NCBI RefSeq assembly: GCF_020627745.1
Contig: NZ_JAHDGE010000002.1
Location: forward strand, 79,176 to 143,175
DNA from: Pseudooctadecabacter sp.
Lineage (GTDB): Bacteria; Pseudomonadota; Alphaproteobacteria; Rhodobacterales; Rhodobacteraceae
Length of the DNA: 64,000 bases
Direction: 5' to 3'
Positions 41,085-49,812 of the stretch are shown here, piece after piece. The position numbers were made by a program, and so were the translations under genes. The notes beneath the pieces are model-generated. The model worked only from the letters and a program-made list of their open reading frames with translations. It was not told the origin of the DNA and ran no database searches. Positions within the stretch are counted from its first letter, which is position 1. Every line of letters begins with the position of its first letter.

Positions 41085-42281
41085 ATGAAACAGCTCCCTT
41101 TGCCTATTGTCCGCCTGCGTCCCAACGCAAAACCGCAAGTTATCCGTCACGGGTTCCCGTGGGTCTTTGCCAATGAGATGGTGATGGACCGCCGGACCAA
41201 AGGGCTGTCGCACGGCGGGCTTGTGGTACTGGAGGATGCAGACCGCAAACCGCTGGGGCTTGGCACCATCAATCCCAAATCCAAGATCGCCGTCCGGATG
41301 TTGGACCGCGACACCGAAGCGGTCGTGGATCAGGCGTGGTTCGCCTCCCGCATTCAAACGGCACTGGATCACCGGTCGCGTCTTTATCCAGACCCTTTCT
41401 ACCGTCTGATTCACGCCGAGGCTGACGGCCTGCCGGGCGTTGTGATCGACCGCTTTGGCGATGTCGCCGTGGTCCAGCCCAATGCGGCCTGGGCCGACCG
41501 GATGTTTGACATGCTCAGCGCGGCCCTGGTGGAGGTCACTGGCTGCACGACCGTTATCAAAAACGGCACGGGCCGCGCGCGGTCCCTAGAGGGGTTGGAC
41601 GAAGAGATGGCTGTCTTCACGGGGCAGGCACCCTCCGGCCCGATCCCCGTGCCGATGAACGGGGCCACCTATATGGCGGATGTCATGGGCGGCCAGAAGA
41701 CGGGTTTGTTTTTCGACCAACGACCCAACCACGCCTTCGCGGCCCAGTTGGCGCAAGGCGCGCGTGTGCTGGATGTGTTTTCCCACGTGGGTGGCTTTTC
41801 CCTTGCCGCGCTTGCAGGCGGGGCGGCCAGCGCGCTGGCCGTGGATGGATCGGCGCCTGCGTTGGAACTGGCACAGGCCGGGGCGGAGGCCACGGGCGTG
41901 GCCGACCGGTTCGAGACCCGTCAGGGCGATGCCTTCGACGTGTTGGAGGCTTTGGGCAAGGCCAAAGAACGCTTCGATGTGGTCATCTGCGATCCGCCCG
42001 CTTTTGCGCCGTCGAAGCCTGCCCTGGAAAAAGGCATGCGCGCCTACGAACGTGTGGCGCGGCTGGCCACACCGTTGGTGAAGGAGGGCGGGTATCTGGT
42101 GCTGTGTTCGTGTTCCCACGCCGCAGACCTTAAACGGTTCCGCGATGCATCGGCACGCGGGATCGGCAAAGGTGGCAAGCGTGGCATGCTGGTGAATACG
42201 GGATTTGCAGGGCCGGATCACCCGCTCATGCCGCAACTGGCCGAAAGCGGATACCTCAAGGCGCTGACGTTCCGCCTATGA
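41085..42281 (+). CDS. Class I SAM-dependent rRNA methyltransferase (RlmI-like, PUA + Rossmann)
   Basis: RHGFPWVFANEMVMD PUA start; ALDHRSRLYPDPFYRLIHAEADGLPGVVIDRFGD; GLFFDQRPNH; ICDPPAFAPSKPALEKG. Confidence 0.92.
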   Translation: MKQLPLPIVRLRPNAKPQVIRHGFPWVFANEMVMDRRTKGLSHGGLVVLEDADRKPLGLGTINPKSKIAVRMLDRDTEAVVDQAWFASRIQTALDHRSRLYPDPFYRLIHAEADGLPGVVIDRFGDVAVVQPNAAWADRMFDMLSAALVEVTGCTTVIKNGTGRARSLEGLDEEMAVFTGQAPSGPIPVPMNGATYMADVMGGQKTGLFFDQRPNHAFAAQLAQGARVLDVFSHVGGFSLAALAGGAASALAVDGSAPALELAQAGAEATGVADRFETRQGDAFDVLEALGKAKERFDVVICDPPAFAPSKPALEKGMRAYERVARLATPLVKEGGYLVLCSCSHAADLKRFRDASARGIGKGGKRGMLVNTGFAGPDHPLMPQLAESGYLKALTFRL

Positions 42282-42817
42282 GGGTGCTGGTCGACGCCTG
42301 CGTCTTGTATCCGACCGTGATGCGGGAGGTGGTCTTGGGCGTGGCCGAGAAGGGCCTGTTCGAGCCGCGATGGTCGCCCCGCATCTTGGAAGAATGGGCG
42401 CGGGCCGCACGCAAGATCGGCCCCGAGGGGGAGGCCATTGCACGGGGCGAAATCGCCCTGATCAACGCACGGTTCCCACGGGCTCAGGTGACTGTACCGC
42501 AGGGCAGCGAAGCCCGTCTGTGGCTGCCGGACCCGAACGATATTCACGTTCTGGCTGCCGCTGTGGGATGTTCGGCGGATGCGATCATGACGGTAAATAC
42601 CAAGGATTTCCCCAAGGACATTCTGGCAGACGAAGGGTTGGACAGGCTTGACCCCGACGGGTTCATGATTGCTTTGGCCGACAAACATCCGGAGGCTGTC
42701 GGGCAGGTCGGCGCAGCCATTCTTGAGGAGGCCCGACGATTGTCGGGGGAACAATGGGCCATGCGCAAACTGATGCGCAAGGCACGGCTGCCACGGCTGG
42801 GCAAATTTCTGGAGTAA
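42278..42817 (+). CDS. PIN domain-containing protein
   Basis: MRVLVDACVLYPTVMREVVL..., WLPDPNDIHVLAAAVGCSADAIMTVNTKDFP; ATGA overlap with the upstream methyltransferase. Confidence 0.85.
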   Translation: MRVLVDACVLYPTVMREVVLGVAEKGLFEPRWSPRILEEWARAARKIGPEGEAIARGEIALINARFPRAQVTVPQGSEARLWLPDPNDIHVLAAAVGCSADAIMTVNTKDFPKDILADEGLDRLDPDGFMIALADKHPEAVGQVGAAILEEARRLSGEQWAMRKLMRKARLPRLGKFLE

Positions 42818-42881
42818 AGGTTCGAATTGGCTTCGCCAATCCGATCCGCAGATGACAGACTGGGGCGCTGCCCCAGACCCC

Positions 42882-42909
42882 GGAGTTTTCGGATCAGAAG
42901 AACGAGGGG
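42882..42909 (+). repeat. Possible degenerate copy 4 of the intergenic repeat
   Basis: GGAGTTTTCGGATCAGAAGAACGAGGGG aligns with GGTATTTTTGAACCAGAGAAACGGGGGC; preceded by hairpin CTGGGGC-GCT-GCCCCAG (42860-42876). Confidence 0.35.
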
Positions 42910-42922
42910 CGGTGCGCGAAGG

Positions 42923-43606
42923 TCAGGCGTTCCACTTGGCCTCGTTGGCCTCGATCGCGGCAATGCGTTCGGGCGTTTTGGGATGACTGAGAAGCCAGGC
43001 CGGTTGCGCCGCCCCCCGCGCGCCCGTGAGCGTCTGGAGTTTGGTGAACAGGGTCTTCTGCGGACCTGTTCCTATGCCGGCCTTGATCATCAAGGCAGAG
43101 GCGTAGGCATCGGCCTCATATTCGTCGGAGCGCGACAAGCGCGCCATCAAAAGTGACATCGCCGCATTGGCAATCAGCGGGCCGAGGCCCGGGATGAACC
43201 GCGACAGGACCATGGCAAGAGCCGTTCGGAGCGCATTTTGCCCGGAAAAGTCGATCATCCTGCGGCGCGAATGCCCCAGCGCCACATGGCCCAGTTCATG
43301 GGCGATCACACTTGCCAGTTCTTCTGCTGTCACGTCACCCGACTGATATTTCCGGAAAAATCCGCGCGTAATAAAGATGCGGCCGTCGGGTGCGGCCAGG
43401 CCGTTGACGGGATCAACTTCGTAGATGTGGACCTTGATGCGCGGAATGTCGACGACGCGGGCCATGTCCTGTGTCAGGGCGCGCAGCCTTGGATCGGCCA
43501 GTTCGGTGCTTTTGGCATCAAGGTCTTTCGCCAGCCGCCATGCCGACAGGCGGTACATTATAATGCCATATCCGATGGCCAGAAGAAGAGGGGCGAATTT
43601 TAACAT
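42923..43606 (-). CDS. M48 family zinc metalloprotease
   Basis: ELASVIAHELGHVALGHSRRRMI (HExxH), SRSDEYEADAYASALM. Confidence 0.92.
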   Translation of the reverse strand: MLKFAPLLLAIGYGIIMYRLSAWRLAKDLDAKSTELADPRLRALTQDMARVVDIPRIKVHIYEVDPVNGLAAPDGRIFITRGFFRKYQSGDVTAEELASVIAHELGHVALGHSRRRMIDFSGQNALRTALAMVLSRFIPGLGPLIANAAMSLLMARLSRSDEYEADAYASALMIKAGIGTGPQKTLFTKLQTLTGARGAAQPAWLLSHPKTPERIAAIEANEAKWNA

Positions 43607-43740
43607 AAGGGGGATATGGCCTTCGCAGGTGCGTCGAACAAGCCGTTGTAAAAATATGTCACCGTGATCACATTTTTTGTGATCCAAGGCACCTTTTGTT
43701 AAGTATAAGCGTTTATCTCTCGTGCTGCCGCAGGAGATTT

Positions 43741-43902
43741 ATGATGAGTATATATAGACGATACGATGACAAAACCAGCGCAGCACCATGGCGGGCCGCC
43801 TACAGGCCCCCACCGTCCAATGATGCGTTTGACGAATTGATTGAACGGTTGCGCCAACAGGATCGTGTCCAGACGTCGAATGACAAAGGGCGCGCTGCCT
43901 GA
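43741..43902 (+). CDS. Small hypothetical protein
   Basis: MMSIYRRYDDKTSAAPWRAAYRPPPSNDAFDELIERLRQQDRVQTSNDKGRAA, preceded by AGGAG. Confidence 0.4.
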   Translation: MMSIYRRYDDKTSAAPWRAAYRPPPSNDAFDELIERLRQQDRVQTSNDKGRAA

Positions 43903-43983
43903 GGGGCAGGTTCATTCATCACGCAACATCCCGTCTATCTGGCTGTCCGTCAGGTGGGCAAGACATGGCTGAAAACAGGGCTA

Positions 43984-45168
43984 TCAGGTCAGTATCTTCA
44001 TGCCGCGTTCGATCCCGTCCAGTGTCATGGGGACCATCCGGTCCTGTCCGAAAATGGCCTGGATCATCTGAACTGACTGGGTGAAGCGCCAGTACCGGTC
44101 TGGCAGAGGGTTCAGCCACAGGTGATGGGGCCATTGGTCGCGCGCCCGTTCCAGCCAGACCTGTCCCGCTTCGGCGTTCCAGTGTTCATTCGCGCCGCCC
44201 GGATAGGCAACCTCGTAGGGCGACATGGATGCATCGCCCACAAAGATACATTTGTAATCGGACCCGTAGGTGCGCAGAACATCCCACGTGGGGGTCTGCG
44301 CGTCCCAGCGGCGGCGGTTGTCGCGCCAGACACCTTCGTAAAGACAGTTGTGAAAGTAGAAGTGTTCAAGGTGCTTGAATTCCGACTTCGCAGCCGAAAA
44401 CAGCTCTTCCACCAGTTTGATGTGCGGGTCCATGGACCCGCCTACATCCAGAAACAACAACACCTTCACGGCGTTTCGTCGCTCCGGTCTGGTCTTGACG
44501 TCGAGGTAGCCGTTTTCGGCGGTGGCGCGGATGGTGCCATTGAGGTCAAGTTCATCTGCGGCCCCGTCGCGCGCCCAGCGGCGTAGCCGTTTGAGCGCAA
44601 CCTTGATGTTGCGGGTGCCGATTTCAACGGTGTCATCCAGATTGCGGAATTCGCGTTTGTCCCAGACTTTGACGGCCCGCTGGTGGCGGCTTTCGGATTG
44701 GCCGATGCGGACGCCTTCGGGGTTGTAGCCATAGGCCCCAAAAGGGGAGGTGCCGGCGGTGCCGACCCATTTGGACCCGCCCTGGTGGCGGCCCTTTTGT
44801 TCTTCCAGCCGTTTCTTGAGGGTCTCCATCAGCTTGTCGAACCCGCCCAGGGCCTCGATCTCTGCCTTTTCTTCGGCGCTGAGGTGCTTTTCAGCCATCT
44901 TTTCCAGCCACTCTTGCGGGATGTCCACGGCCTCAAGCACATCATCGACACTGATGGCGTCCAGACCCTCAAACGCAGCCGCGAAGGCGCGGTCAAATTT
45001 GTCGATGTTGCGTTCGTCCTTGACCATGCAGGTGCGGGCCAGAAAGTAGAAGGCTTCTATGTCATAGGTGGCAAGCCCCGCGTCCATCCCCTCCAGAAAG
45101 GTCAGATATTCGCGTAAAGACACCGGCACGCCGCCCCTTCGAAGCTGATCGAAGAAGGGCAGAAACAT
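43984..45168 (-). CDS. VWA domain-containing (CoxE-like) protein
   Basis: MFLPFFDQLRRGGVPVSLREYLTFLEGMDAGL..., VKVLLFLDVGGSMDPHIKLVEELFSAAKSEFKHLEHFYFHNCLYEGVW. Confidence 0.9.
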   Translation of the reverse strand: MFLPFFDQLRRGGVPVSLREYLTFLEGMDAGLATYDIEAFYFLARTCMVKDERNIDKFDRAFAAAFEGLDAISVDDVLEAVDIPQEWLEKMAEKHLSAEEKAEIEALGGFDKLMETLKKRLEEQKGRHQGGSKWVGTAGTSPFGAYGYNPEGVRIGQSESRHQRAVKVWDKREFRNLDDTVEIGTRNIKVALKRLRRWARDGAADELDLNGTIRATAENGYLDVKTRPERRNAVKVLLFLDVGGSMDPHIKLVEELFSAAKSEFKHLEHFYFHNCLYEGVWRDNRRRWDAQTPTWDVLRTYGSDYKCIFVGDASMSPYEVAYPGGANEHWNAEAGQVWLERARDQWPHHLWLNPLPDRYWRFTQSVQMIQAIFGQDRMVPMTLDGIERGMKILT

Positions 45169-45338
45169 CAGACGTACTGGCGGGTGATGATGATGGCGAT
45201 GAACATGCCGATGACGCCAAAGATCATCGCAAAGACCGCACCCCACTGGGCCATATCGGCCGCTTTTCCACCGCGCTGTCTGGCCCGAAACGCCCCCAGC
45301 AAAGCTCCGATCACAAGGCCGCCGAGGGGGTAGATCAT
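45168..45338 (-). CDS. Small two-TM membrane protein
   Basis: MIYPLGGLVIGALLGAFRARQRGGKAADMAQWGAVFAMIFGVIGMFIAIIITRQYV; overlaps the VWA start. Confidence 0.7.
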   Translation of the reverse strand: MIYPLGGLVIGALLGAFRARQRGGKAADMAQWGAVFAMIFGVIGMFIAIIITRQYV

Positions 45339-45342
45339 GGTG

Positions 45343-46725
45343 TCAGGTCCCTTTGAGTGGGTTGAGCGACGCAATTTCCCGAAGGCGCGCGCGCACGTTG
45401 TCATCTGTTCCAAACCCGTAGCGCGCCCACCCCAGAGAGTCCATGCGCACCGCTGTCGCAGCCGCAGGTTGGCCCAGCATATCCAGCGCCTCGGCCCTGA
45501 ACATCATCAACGTCGCCAGAAGGGCTGCGTTTTCATGGGCGGCGGCCACAGGCATCGCACTGTCCACAAGATTGAGGACATTTTCACCATCGCCTGCCGA
45601 CAGGGCAAAAGCTGCCAATTGTACGGAGACATGGGCCGCATGCAGACGTGTTTCGGAGGACCGGTTGTAGATTGTCAGCGCACGGTTGAATGCGGCCAGC
45701 GCAATCGTGCTGTCGTGCCCGACATTCAGCCGGCCAAACGCATAATTCGCAAATCCCGTCCGCGGTCCGGGCCAGTTCAGCGCGCCTGCCGTGCTGACCG
45801 CTTGCAGGGCGGCGGACCGGCGGCGGTTGGCGGAGGATCCGGCGGTGAGGGCCAGTTCCATATTGTTGATCCAGTCGCGGGTCGTGTCATTCTGCGGGCG
45901 CGCGGGGCGGCCCTCGCCTGCGGGGTTCAGCCGCGCCAGAATTGGCCCCAGTCGGGCCGCGACCTGACCGCGGGTCATGCCGTTTTGCAGCGCCGGATCG
46001 TAATAGGCGCGCAGAACAAGCATGTCGAAAGACGTCAGCACGGCATGGATGTTGTCATCATTGAAAACGGAGTCCGACAGGCGGTAAAGGTCGTTCAGGG
46101 GGCCAAGGGCCTGCGCCAGTTCTTCGTGCAGACAGTCGCGGATTTCCTGCGGTGCCACGTCCGACGGCACGAAGACCGCCGCGTGGTCACGGCGTTCCAG
46201 CGTGGTCCAATCCACCGTGGGGGTACGGCGCACGGTCTTGAATTCCTCCCATGACGACACGCGCGGGACAACGAAACAGGCGGCGCGGGGCACCGCCGCG
46301 TTCAGAACACTGCGCGGGATCGCCTCCACCGTGATTGAGGCATCAGCGGCACCGGTCATGAAGATGTCGATGTTGGCCTCACTGCGCAGACGGCCTAGCA
46401 GGGCGCGCAGGTCAGGCGTTAGGCTTGGGGGAATATCCCCAGTTACGCGGACAGAGATAGGGGCCTCAAACCGCGTAAGGCGGGCCACAACACGTCCGCT
46501 TTCCATGCGAAAGGCCAGATCCATGAAATCCTTGCCGATTTCGCGGTTGGATCGCGCAGGCGTGGTCACACGGTTGCCGGCAAACCGGTTCATCGGCGGC
46601 AGGGCATCCTGCAGGCCCATCGTCCGGGTTGGCAGGGTCGGCCCCAGATTGGACGGGGGCACCGGCGTACAGGCCGTCATGAACATGATCGAAAGTGCCA
46701 GCAGGCGGCGGAAGGTACGGGTCAT
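45343..46725 (-). CDS. DUF2927-type lipoprotein
   Basis: Lipobox IMFMTAC; REIGKDFMDLAFRMESGRVVARLTRFEAPISVRV..., DCLHEELAQALGPLNDLYRLSDSVFNDDNIHAVLTSFDMLVLRAYYDP. Confidence 0.8.
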   Translation of the reverse strand: MTRTFRRLLALSIMFMTACTPVPPSNLGPTLPTRTMGLQDALPPMNRFAGNRVTTPARSNREIGKDFMDLAFRMESGRVVARLTRFEAPISVRVTGDIPPSLTPDLRALLGRLRSEANIDIFMTGAADASITVEAIPRSVLNAAVPRAACFVVPRVSSWEEFKTVRRTPTVDWTTLERRDHAAVFVPSDVAPQEIRDCLHEELAQALGPLNDLYRLSDSVFNDDNIHAVLTSFDMLVLRAYYDPALQNGMTRGQVAARLGPILARLNPAGEGRPARPQNDTTRDWINNMELALTAGSSANRRRSAALQAVSTAGALNWPGPRTGFANYAFGRLNVGHDSTIALAAFNRALTIYNRSSETRLHAAHVSVQLAAFALSAGDGENVLNLVDSAMPVAAAHENAALLATLMMFRAEALDMLGQPAAATAVRMDSLGWARYGFGTDDNVRARLREIASLNPLKGT

Positions 46726-46901
46726 GGCGCCCTCCGACAGGGGGCGCGTCCTGAGGGGGCGTAGGGGTCCATACCGGAGGGGTCAACGCAATCCGCGCTG
46801 GCCTTGGAAAAGGTCAGTTCTTCGGTCCACACCTGTCCCACCCGCGCATCTTTGACGCGGGATCCTTGGTGCATGGCGACCGGCATTTTTGCCTTGGTCA
46901 A
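46722..46901 (-). CDS. Short uncharacterised ORF (~59 aa, putative TTG start) in the MoxR-VWA cluster
   Basis: MTKAKMPVAMHQGSRVKDARVGQVWTEELTFSKASADCVDPSGMDPYAPSGRAPCRRAP; AAGGAG upstream of TTG; stop overlaps ATG of the next gene. Not in the ORF track. Confidence 0.5.
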   Translation of the reverse strand: MTKAKMPVAMHQGSRVKDARVGQVWTEELTFSKASADCVDPSGMDPYAPSGRAPCRRAP

Positions 46902-47146
46902 CGCTGCTCTCCTTATGTCTCAGCCGGAAACCTGCCAGTCGACTGAGGCCCGAGTTGGGGCAGAATTGGGCAATTCCGCGACCAGTGATCGGACAAGGGG
47001 ATTAAACGGGAGGAGCGCGCCCCATTTCACGGCCTTTTTCCACGCCGCGTGGAAATGGCGGGCGGGTGTGATTCAAAAGACTCAATAGGTTAGTGGCCGC
47101 AACGGGTGCGGCCACCAGATGTTGATAGGCCGAGGATTTGGTCCGC

Positions 47147-47986
47147 TTACCGCCCGCTGCGCGCCATGAACGCAAGGCGTTCAAACAAATGCACGTCCTG
47201 TTCGTTCTTCAGCAATGCCCCATGCAGTTTGGGCAGGGCAGAGGCCCCATCACGTTTGAGGTCTTCGGCGTCCAGATCCTCGGCCAGCAGCAGTTTCAGC
47301 CAGTCGAGCACTTCAGACGTAGAGGGCTTTTTCTTCAGGCCCTGCTGGTCGCGAATGTCATAGAACTGGGTCAGCGCGGTCGTCAGCAACGCGTCCTTGA
47401 TGCCGGGGTGATGCACCTCAACAATCCGGCGCATCGTGTCCATGTCGGGAAAGCGGATGTAGTGGAAAAAACACCGCCGCAAGAACGCGTCGGGGAGTTC
47501 CTTTTCATTGTTGGAGGTGATGATCACGATGGGGCGGTGACGCGCGGCAATGGTCTCACCTGTCTCGTAAACGTGAAATTCCATCCGGTCGAGCTCTTGC
47601 AGCAGATCATTGGGAAATTCGATGTCCGCCTTGTCGATCTCATCAATCAGCAGCACCACGCGGCCTTCGGCCTCGAATGCCTGCCAAAGTTTGCCTTTTT
47701 TTATGTAATTGCCCACATCATGAACTTTTTCGTCGCCCAACTGGCTGTCGCGCAGGCGGCTGACGGCGTCGTATTCATAAAGACCCTGTTGGGCTTTGGT
47801 CGTGGATTTGATGTTCCATTCATACATCGGCAACCCCAGCGCCGCACTGACCTGGCGGGCCAGTTCGGTCTTGCCGGTGCCCGGTTCGCCTTTGACCAGC
47901 AGGGGGCGTTCCAGCGTGACGGCGGCATTGACAGCGACGGTCAGATCGTCGGTGGCAACGTAGGTCTCGGTTCCGGTAAAGCGCAT
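47147..47986 (-). CDS. MoxR-family AAA ATPase
   Basis: RPLLVKGEPGTGKTELARQVSAALGLPMYEWNIKSTTKAQQGLYEYDAVSRLRDSQLG..., VVLLIDEIDKAD, IVIITSNNEKELPDAFLRRCFFHYI. Confidence 0.92.
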   Translation of the reverse strand: MRFTGTETYVATDDLTVAVNAAVTLERPLLVKGEPGTGKTELARQVSAALGLPMYEWNIKSTTKAQQGLYEYDAVSRLRDSQLGDEKVHDVGNYIKKGKLWQAFEAEGRVVLLIDEIDKADIEFPNDLLQELDRMEFHVYETGETIAARHRPIVIITSNNEKELPDAFLRRCFFHYIRFPDMDTMRRIVEVHHPGIKDALLTTALTQFYDIRDQQGLKKKPSTSEVLDWLKLLLAEDLDAEDLKRDGASALPKLHGALLKNEQDVHLFERLAFMARSGR

Positions 47987-48180
47987 GTGGCGGCCCTTTG
48001 TCATCTGGTCAGGTTCGCAGACCGTATCACCACATATGTCATCATCAAGCCAAGAAAAATTGGTCGTGAAGGGGGGGTGACAGCGGCAACCGTTGGTAGT
48101 AATGCAAGCGCGAGAGAGGGGACCTGAGATTGTCGCAGCCACATGACACCAGTTCACGTCCCGCTGCTGAGGGAGCGAAC

Positions 48181-48603
48181 ATGAAAGCCGAAACATTCCT
48201 GCCAGACGATTACCGTCCGGCCGAAGATGAACCGTTCATGAACGACAAACAGCTGGAATATTTCCGGCGGAAATTGCTCGCATGGCGGTCCGATATCCTT
48301 GAAGACAGCCGCGATACGATTGAGGCGATGAAAGGGGCCACCCGCAACATCCCCGACATTGCCGACCGCGCGTCCGAAGAGACCGATCGCGCATTGGAAC
48401 TGCGCACCCGCGACCGTGAACGCAAACTGGTGGCCAAGATCGACGCCGCTTTGCGCCGGATTGACGAAGGTGAATACGGGTATTGCGATGTCACGGGGGA
48501 GCCGATTTCCCTGAAACGTCTGGATGCCCGCCCCATTGCCACCATGAGCCTTGAGGCGCAGGAGCGTCATGAGCGCCGGGAAAAAGTTCACCGCGACGAC
48601 TGA
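48181..48603 (+). CDS. dksA: DksA/TraR family RNA polymerase-binding protein with single Cys
   Basis: FLPDDYRPAEDEPFMNDKQLEYFRRKLLAWRSDILEDSRDTIEAM...; degenerate zinc finger YGYCDVTGEPISLKRLDARPIATMSLEAQERHE. Confidence 0.92.
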   Translation: MKAETFLPDDYRPAEDEPFMNDKQLEYFRRKLLAWRSDILEDSRDTIEAMKGATRNIPDIADRASEETDRALELRTRDRERKLVAKIDAALRRIDEGEYGYCDVTGEPISLKRLDARPIATMSLEAQERHERREKVHRDD

Positions 48604-49765
48604 CGTGGCAGGAGAGAGCGATATTTTGCAGCGCGGCGGTTCCAATCGGGGCCGCCGCGTTTGCGTTGTGGGGGGCGGCATCGGCGGCTTGACGGCAGCC
48701 TTGGCCTTTGCACGCTCTGGCGCGCAGGTTGAGGTGTTTGAACAGGCCACTGCGTTGGGCCGCATCGGGGCGGGCATACAGATCACCCCCAACGGGGCGC
48801 GCGCGTTGGAAGCTTTGGGGCTGCGAGGGGCGTTGGATGCGCGGGGTGTGCAGGCAACTGCCGTCCAGCCGATGGATGCGCTGACGGGGCGGGCTGTGAC
48901 GCGGTTCGATCTGGGTCGGCTTGACGGGCCGCCCTACAGGTTTTTCCACCGCGCCGATCTGATCGACCTTCTGGCGGGGGCATGCCGCGGGGCGGGTGTG
49001 CAGGTGCATTTGGGTGCAAAGGCAGATACGTCGCGCTGCGATGCCGACCTCGTCGTGGGCGCTGAGGGCATCCATTCGCCGACACGGGCGGTTTTGAATG
49101 GGACTGACGTGCCGTTTTTTACCGGCCAGGTGGCCTGGCGCACCATCGTCCCGGCAAACGATGTGGCACCTGTGGCGAAAATCTGGATGGCGCCGAGGCG
49201 CCATGTGGTGACCTATCCCCTTAGAGAGGGGCTGTTGAATGTCGTCGCCGTAGAGGAACGGGACGGTTGGGCAGCCGAGGGCTGGACCCATGCAGATGAT
49301 CCGGCCAACTTGCGTGCGGCATTTGCCGATACCTGTGCGCCGTTGCGGCATATTCTGAAACAGGTCGAACAAACCAACCTGTGGGGATTGTTCCGCCACG
49401 AGGTCGCGGCGGTATGGAGCAGGGATCAACTTGCGATCCTCGGCGATGCAGCGCATCCGACGTTGCCGTTTCTAGCGCAGGGCGCCAACCTTGCGATCGA
49501 AGACGCCTTTATCCTGGCGCGATGTTGTGATGCACAGCGGTCTATCGAAGTTGCCTTAAAAACCTATGAAGATGCGCGAAAAAGTCGTGTGCAGCGCGCG
49601 ATTGAAGCGGCGAATGCCAATGCGCGGAATTACCACCTGTCTGGTCCTGCACGAAGAGTGGCACATATAGGATTGAAAACACTGGGGGTTATCGCACCGT
49701 CGGTGTTCCTGCGGCGGATGGACTGGCTATATGGATATGACGTGACATCAGATGACGCAGTTTGA
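48569..49765 (+). CDS. FAD-dependent monooxygenase (salicylate hydroxylase-like)
   Basis: VCVVGGGIGGLTAALAFARSGAQVEVFEQATALGRIGAGIQITPNGARAL; AILGDAAHPTLPFLAQGANLAIEDAFIL. Start uncertain: GTG 48605 or a later TTG would avoid the dksA overlap. Confidence 0.9.
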   Translation: MSAGKKFTATTDVAGESDILQRGGSNRGRRVCVVGGGIGGLTAALAFARSGAQVEVFEQATALGRIGAGIQITPNGARALEALGLRGALDARGVQATAVQPMDALTGRAVTRFDLGRLDGPPYRFFHRADLIDLLAGACRGAGVQVHLGAKADTSRCDADLVVGAEGIHSPTRAVLNGTDVPFFTGQVAWRTIVPANDVAPVAKIWMAPRRHVVTYPLREGLLNVVAVEERDGWAAEGWTHADDPANLRAAFADTCAPLRHILKQVEQTNLWGLFRHEVAAVWSRDQLAILGDAAHPTLPFLAQGANLAIEDAFILARCCDAQRSIEVALKTYEDARKSRVQRAIEAANANARNYHLSGPARRVAHIGLKTLGVIAPSVFLRRMDWLYGYDVTSDDAV

Positions 49766-49812
49766 GGCGCGGCCTCAAATGCGCCCCGCCCGCTGTCCCG
49801 TCAGCACCTTTT

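Noticed and set aside
42278-42817. VapBC toxin-antitoxin module
   Set aside because: Only the PIN gene is present; the upstream overlapping gene is a methyltransferase, with no AbrB/RHH/Phd-like antitoxin.
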